Positions 60,642 through 64,000 of a DNA stretch of 64,000 nt are shown here, in pieces (within the stretch, counting starts at the first letter, position 1; each line of letters begins with the position of its first letter). The notes below the pieces were generated by a model. The model was not told where the DNA came from. It made no database searches and saw nothing but the letters and a program-made list of their open reading frames with translations. The position numbers and the translations under genes were made by a program. The stretch covers positions 1,488,001 through 1,552,000 of the forward strand of contig NZ_CP113067.1 of the NCBI RefSeq assembly GCF_026625865.1, given 5' to 3'. This stretch comes from Microbacterium sp. SL75. GTDB lineage: Bacteria > Actinomycetota > Actinomycetes > Actinomycetales > Microbacteriaceae.

Positions 60642-60671
60642 TTGTTAGGGGCTGTTAACGTCGGCTATGGT
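60642..60671 (+). promoter_or_regulatory. candidate promoter of exported-protein genes
   Basis: TTGTTA and TATGGT lie 18 bp apart, 45 bp before the GTG at 60716. The spacer has GTTAAC and the leader has two CCGTTTCA copies (from about 60681) that could bind a regulator. Confidence 0.45.
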
Positions 60672-60715
60672 CCACCAGAGTCCGTTTCAACCCGTTTCAT
60701 ACCAAAGGATCTTCT

Positions 60716-61408
60716 GTGGATTGTTCTGTTCCGGTCGTGCCCTCCCCGGCAGCGCCCGCGATCACGGCCTCGGGAGGGTCCGGACTTGCGGCAACAGGCT
60801 CTCCCATGGACGTCATACTCGCCTGCGCCATCGCGCTCGTCCTTCTCGCGGGTGGCGTCATGGCTTTGGCCCGGTCGCGTCGGCGTCGCCGTGAAGCGCT
60901 GCCCTCTTCCACGGCGGCCGCGCCTGGCGTGGGGCTCGCTCTGTCGAGTGTGCTGGGCGTGATCTTGCTCTTGGGGGCCTTCTCCCCGTCACAGGCCGCG
61001 CATGCCGCTCCGGAACAGTGCGATGTCATCTCGGTATCTGGTGTGCAGATCGACGCGACCGTGCTCGCCGGCGGAGTGATCCAGCTCGTACCCGGCGGTC
61101 AGCCTGCCGTCGTTCGCGCGTCCGTGACGAACTCCACCACCGTGCCCGTGACCCTCACCGCGATCGCTCGCACCGATAACGCCGTCCCCCTCGCGACACA
61201 GATCGTGTGGAAGAGCGAGAGCTCGAGTGGTTCGGCCGTCGAGTCCAGCTTGGGTGACTCCGACTCGCACTCCCTCGGGACCTTGGCTCCGGGTGAGAGC
61301 ACCACGGTGACGTTCGCGGTGAACTTGCCCGCCTCGGTCGGGAATGAGTACCAGGGCCAAACAGTCCCCCTCAGCCTGCTCGTCCAGGCCGTCCAGCAGG
61401 GCTTCTAA
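60716..61408 (+). CDS. exported protein with N-terminal LAATG/membrane segment and camelysin-like domain
   Basis: The 230-residue product has an unusual order. Residues ~20-60 read like a sortase sorting signal: GLAATGSPMD, a hydrophobic helix, then SRRRRRE-like basic residues. A second hydrophobic segment (LALSSVLGVILLLGAF) with AHAAPEQC after it looks like a signal peptide. The rest is a beta-rich domain ending QGQTVPLSLLVQAVQQGF, similar to AQGKTLTFSTVVNAIQAG of the next protein. The GTG at 60716 has AAAGGA before it; a later ATG at 60806 would drop the LAATG part. Probably a surface protein of the SipW module. Confidence 0.6.
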   Translation: MDCSVPVVPSPAAPAITASGGSGLAATGSPMDVILACAIALVLLAGGVMALARSRRRRREALPSSTAAAPGVGLALSSVLGVILLLGAFSPSQAAHAAPEQCDVISVSGVQIDATVLAGGVIQLVPGGQPAVVRASVTNSTTVPVTLTAIARTDNAVPLATQIVWKSESSSGSAVESSLGDSDSHSLGTLAPGESTTVTFAVNLPASVGNEYQGQTVPLSLLVQAVQQGF

Positions 61409-61553
61409 CACCCGCACCTCGCGCGCCCGCATCTGCGGGCTGCGCCCCCACCTTCTCGTCGAGCCGCTACGCCACCTTCGTTCGCACTCGTCGAGCCCCT
61501 CAGCCTCCCTTTCCGACCCGAAGCACGACTCACCACTAAAGAAAGCAGATCCC

Positions 61554-62129
61554 ATGTCCACCACCAAGCGCTCCTTCTCGAAGAAGAAGGTCCTCGTCGC
61601 CTCCCTCGCCCTGCTCACTATGGGCCTGGGCGGCACGGTTGCCACCGGCGCGTACTTCACCGCCGACAAGACCGTTTCCAGCAACACCCTGGCGTCCGGC
61701 ACCGTCGTGATCGGGAACATCGGCGACGACGCGTCCTCCACAGCGGCGCTGTCGTTCACCAACGTGCTCCCGGTTGCGTCCTCGGACGTCGCGACCAAGG
61801 CCAAGACGTTCAACATCAACGTCCGCAACAACGGAACGGCGGCCGTTGACTGGAAGGTCCAGATGGCTTCCACCTCGAGCGACTTCGCCAAGCAGGTCAA
61901 CGTCGAGTACAGCACCGACAATGGCTCGACCTGGTCGAAGACATGGACTGCTGACGACCTCCGAAACGTCTCCATCCCGGGCACCTCCTCGCTCGCTGCT
62001 GGCGGAACCGCGGTGATCAAGTTCCGTGCGTGGCTGCCCGCCGCCACCGACAACACAGCCCAGGGTAAAACTCTTACGTTCTCGACCGTCGTGAACGCCA
62101 TCCAGGCCGGCGCTCCGTTCTCGTCCTGA
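61554..62129 (+). CDS. SipW-cognate exported protein, TasA/camelysin-like
   Basis: The 191-residue precursor has a SipW-cognate signal: basic start (SFSKKKVLVAS), a hydrophobic core, then ATGAYFTADKTVSSNTLASG just after the predicted cut. This matches the alternate-signal families described near SipW in actinobacteria. The mature domain is beta-rich (FNINVRNNGTAAVDWKVQM, YSTDNGSTWSKTWTADD). Such proteins form fibres or surface layers in Bacillus; here the role is inferred. ATG 61554 follows AAAGAAAG. A perfect hairpin ends the gene. Confidence 0.82.
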   Translation: MSTTKRSFSKKKVLVASLALLTMGLGGTVATGAYFTADKTVSSNTLASGTVVIGNIGDDASSTAALSFTNVLPVASSDVATKAKTFNINVRNNGTAAVDWKVQMASTSSDFAKQVNVEYSTDNGSTWSKTWTADDLRNVSIPGTSSLAAGGTAVIKFRAWLPAATDNTAQGKTLTFSTVVNAIQAGAPFSS

Positions 62130-62137
62130 CCCTCGCG

Positions 62138-62168
62138 CGTGGGCGCCGGCAGCACGCTGGCGCCCACG
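62138..62168 (+). terminator. hairpin terminator after the TasA-like gene
   Basis: CGTGGGCGCC and GGCGCCCACG pair perfectly with an 11-base loop, nine bases after the stop. Confidence 0.65.
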
Positions 62169-62329
62169 TCTCCGTGCGCGGCGAGTCGTCAGCCCGTATC
62201 CGTCGATGGGTTGTCCTTCCGCGTAGGCCGAGCTGTCTGCCGCGCCTCCAATTTTCACGCGTGTCCCTACATCCTCGGCAGCACGCGATCACCCGAACGT
62301 CCCCCTTAGTGCCCCTCGTAGGAGATGAC

Positions 62330-64000
62330 ATGCCACCCGCCGCCGCCACCTATGCCCCTCGGCCGCGACAGGCCCGTGGACGGCGTCTCGCGACGACGCT
62401 TCTCATGGGCGTTCTCGCAACGGGAGTCATCTCGACCCCCGCCGCAACGGGAGCCTGGTTCACCGCAGACAAAACGGTGAGCAGCAACTCGTTGACGGCG
62501 GCCACCCTTCAGCCCGTCAGCGGCCTAAAAGCCGTCAAGTCCTCGATCGGTGTGGATGTGTCGTGGACGAGCGCACTGCAACAGTCGTGGGCAACCGCTA
62601 ACTCGGTCACCTCTGAACCGACGTACACCGTCACCCGCACCATCGACGGTGCCAACCCGACGGCGATCAGCACAGGTACGAACCTTTCGGTGACTGACCA
62701 GTACGGCAAATCGGTCTCCATCAAGCCCACCGTAATCGACTCTGGATCATCGATTGCCGGCTACATCAGGAGTGACGGGACCCTCATGATGTGGGGGTCA
62801 AGCTCCGCATCAGGGCTCGCTAACGCGTCCAGGCAGTCAAGCAGTGTACCGATTGCCGCCAGCATTCCGGCGGGAAACCCGATCATCAACATGGCGCTGA
62901 ACGGGTGGTCAGGCGCGGCCGTGAGTTCTACCGGGAAACTGTTCACTTGGGGCCCGGGCCTACATGGCGGCAAGAACTGCAGCGACGAGTCATCCCCGCC
63001 TGACACCATTCAACTCCCCGCAGGAGTGACGCCCATCGCCGCGTCGCCGGGTGTCGGCTCCTACTGCTCACTCCTCGTTCTCGACTCCACCGGCCAGCTG
63101 TGGCAACGCGGTGGATCGGTCGGCGGTACCTCCACCACCTTCTTCAAAGTGAACCTGCCCGGTGGTCGTACGGTGAAACAGCTCACGAGGCGAGAAACGG
63201 TTCTTGCCTCAGATGGCACGGTCTGGTCGTGGGGTAACAACAGCCGAGGTCAATTCGGGAACGGGACCACAACCGGAAGCTCCACGCCGGTTCAGGCCAT
63301 CTTTCCAGAGGGAACGGTGATAACTTCCGTATCTGCAGACTCGCAAGCTCCCTCTTTCGTCGCAATTGCCTCAGGGGGCCGGGACCTGTATGCATGGGGA
63401 TATAACGATTCGTACGGCGCACTGGGGTTGGGAAGCGTTAAAGAGGAGAACATTCTCACGCCCACCCGCATGAAAACACCCGAGAATCAATGGTTTTCAG
63501 ATGCACAGATCAAGTCATCCACAACCGTCATTGTTTCAGGATCGGACAGCAGCAAGCTGTACAGCGTCGGCTACGCCTCCAACGGGCGCGCAGGCAACGG
63601 AGTAATCAACAATACAGCTACCGGAAACTTCATCCAGATGGATGTTGCGTCGAATATCTCCGCCACCAAACTCGCTACCGGAAACTCGCAGGCATACTTC
63701 GTCGACAAAAGCACCAACAATCTCTACGGGTGGGGCTATGCCGTGGATGGATCCACTGGCGCTGCTCTTTTCGGGAACAATCAGACTTCCCCGGATGTTT
63801 ACGCGAAACCCACTCAGGTGCAAACAAATCTGCAACTATCGTCAGATAGCGCCCGGTATTTCTGTGGAGTTGGAACCACGTCGAATAGTGACGGTTATTG
63901 TGTCCCAAACGGGGTTGCCGAGTACTCCGTCACGTATCCGTATCAGGCTTGGACGTCCTCCTCCGCGAAAGCGACCGCGAGTGCACAATCCCCTCCGCCG
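62330..64000 (+). CDS. SipW-cognate exported RCC1-repeat protein, 3' end beyond the window
   Basis: The frame runs from ATG 62330 (GGAG five bases before it) to the last base without a stop, 557 codons. A basic N-terminus and hydrophobic core lead to ATGAWFTADKTVSSNSL, almost the same as the signal of the preceding protein. The body has repeats of the RCC1/BNR-propeller type: LMMWGSSSASGLANAS, WSWGNNSRGQFGNGTT, YAWGYNDSYGALGLG, YSVGYASNGRAGNG and LYGWGYAVDGSTGAALFG. At least six blades can be followed. It is likely a large secreted or wall-attached adhesive or structural protein. Base composition is lower in G+C than elsewhere in the window. Confidence 0.8.
   Translation, partial: MPPAAATYAPRPRQARGRRLATTLLMGVLATGVISTPAATGAWFTADKTVSSNSLTAATLQPVSGLKAVKSSIGVDVSWTSALQQSWATANSVTSEPTYTVTRTIDGANPTAISTGTNLSVTDQYGKSVSIKPTVIDSGSSIAGYIRSDGTLMMWGSSSASGLANASRQSSSVPIAASIPAGNPIINMALNGWSGAAVSSTGKLFTWGPGLHGGKNCSDESSPPDTIQLPAGVTPIAASPGVGSYCSLLVLDSTGQLWQRGGSVGGTSTTFFKVNLPGGRTVKQLTRRETVLASDGTVWSWGNNSRGQFGNGTTTGSSTPVQAIFPEGTVITSVSADSQAPSFVAIASGGRDLYAWGYNDSYGALGLGSVKEENILTPTRMKTPENQWFSDAQIKSSTTVIVSGSDSSKLYSVGYASNGRAGNGVINNTATGNFIQMDVASNISATKLATGNSQAYFVDKSTNNLYGWGYAVDGSTGAALFGNNQTSPDVYAKPTQVQTNLQLSSDSARYFCGVGTTSNSDGYCVPNGVAEYSVTYPYQAWTSSSAKATASAQSPPP

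Overview
The window is high-GC DNA (roughly 70 % G+C by eye) with tightly overlapping operons (many ATGA/GTGA junctions), GTG and TTG starts, and gene content typical of a soil or plant-associated actinobacterium. I infer Microbacteriaceae, most likely Microbacterium or a close relative. No rRNA, tRNA, CRISPR array or complete insertion sequence was seen.

Region 1 (1-34350) is a large purine and N-heterocycle salvage region. It holds a nucleobase/allantoin permease (cut by the window edge), hydantoin/allantoin racemase, allantoinase, formamidase/acetamidase, an AtzH-amidase fusion, PucG-type ureidoglycine-glyoxylate aminotransferase and allantoate amidohydrolase. It also holds a xanthine dehydrogenase-type molybdo-hydroxylase (Fe-S/Mo fusion plus FAD subunit) with XdhC and MocA-like maturation proteins, several amidohydrolases/deaminases, and an ABC importer grouped with a cytosine-deaminase-like enzyme, an FAD oxidoreductase and a creatininase-family hydrolase. 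Ureidoglycolate lyase and a GntR regulator lie further on at 42.6-43.9 kb. Urate oxidase and the 5-hydroxyisourate steps are not in the window. Most of these operons are preceded by GTnAC-n6-GAAAC boxes in 11-bp phase, the published GlnR nitrogen-control consensus. This suggests a nitrogen-scavenging regulon.

Region 2 (34.4-53 kb) is mainly sugar uptake and housekeeping. A ChvE/XylF-type sugar ABC system has an ATPase gene broken by a +1 frameshift and is followed by a ROK regulator. Next come a 2-hydroxyacid dehydrogenase, a flavoprotein, AllA/GntR and purQ/purS. A cellobiose/beta-glucoside ABC operon with a GH1 beta-glucosidase and LacI regulator has two CebR-type operators laid over its promoter. 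A NarL-type two-component pair closes the region. Region 3 (53-57.6 kb) has a cation/proton antiporter, an MprF-like lysyltransferase-family membrane protein and a single-domain response regulator.

Region 4 (57.7-64 kb) differs: lower G+C, more intergenic space, and almost none of the GGATGCC/GGCATCC words that are dense elsewhere. It encodes an ER-type (Ser-His) SipW-like signal peptidase and several exported proteins. Two carry near-identical SipW-cognate signal peptides, one with a TasA/camelysin-like domain and one with RCC1-like repeats running off the window end. It looks like an acquired alternative-secretion/surface-structure module and is my best candidate for a poorly described system.

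Between genes lie several families of short palindromic repeats. The main one has seven copies of a ~55-bp hairpin with GAGTGTCC/GGACACTC ends and compensatory stem changes, often beside short tandem repeats.
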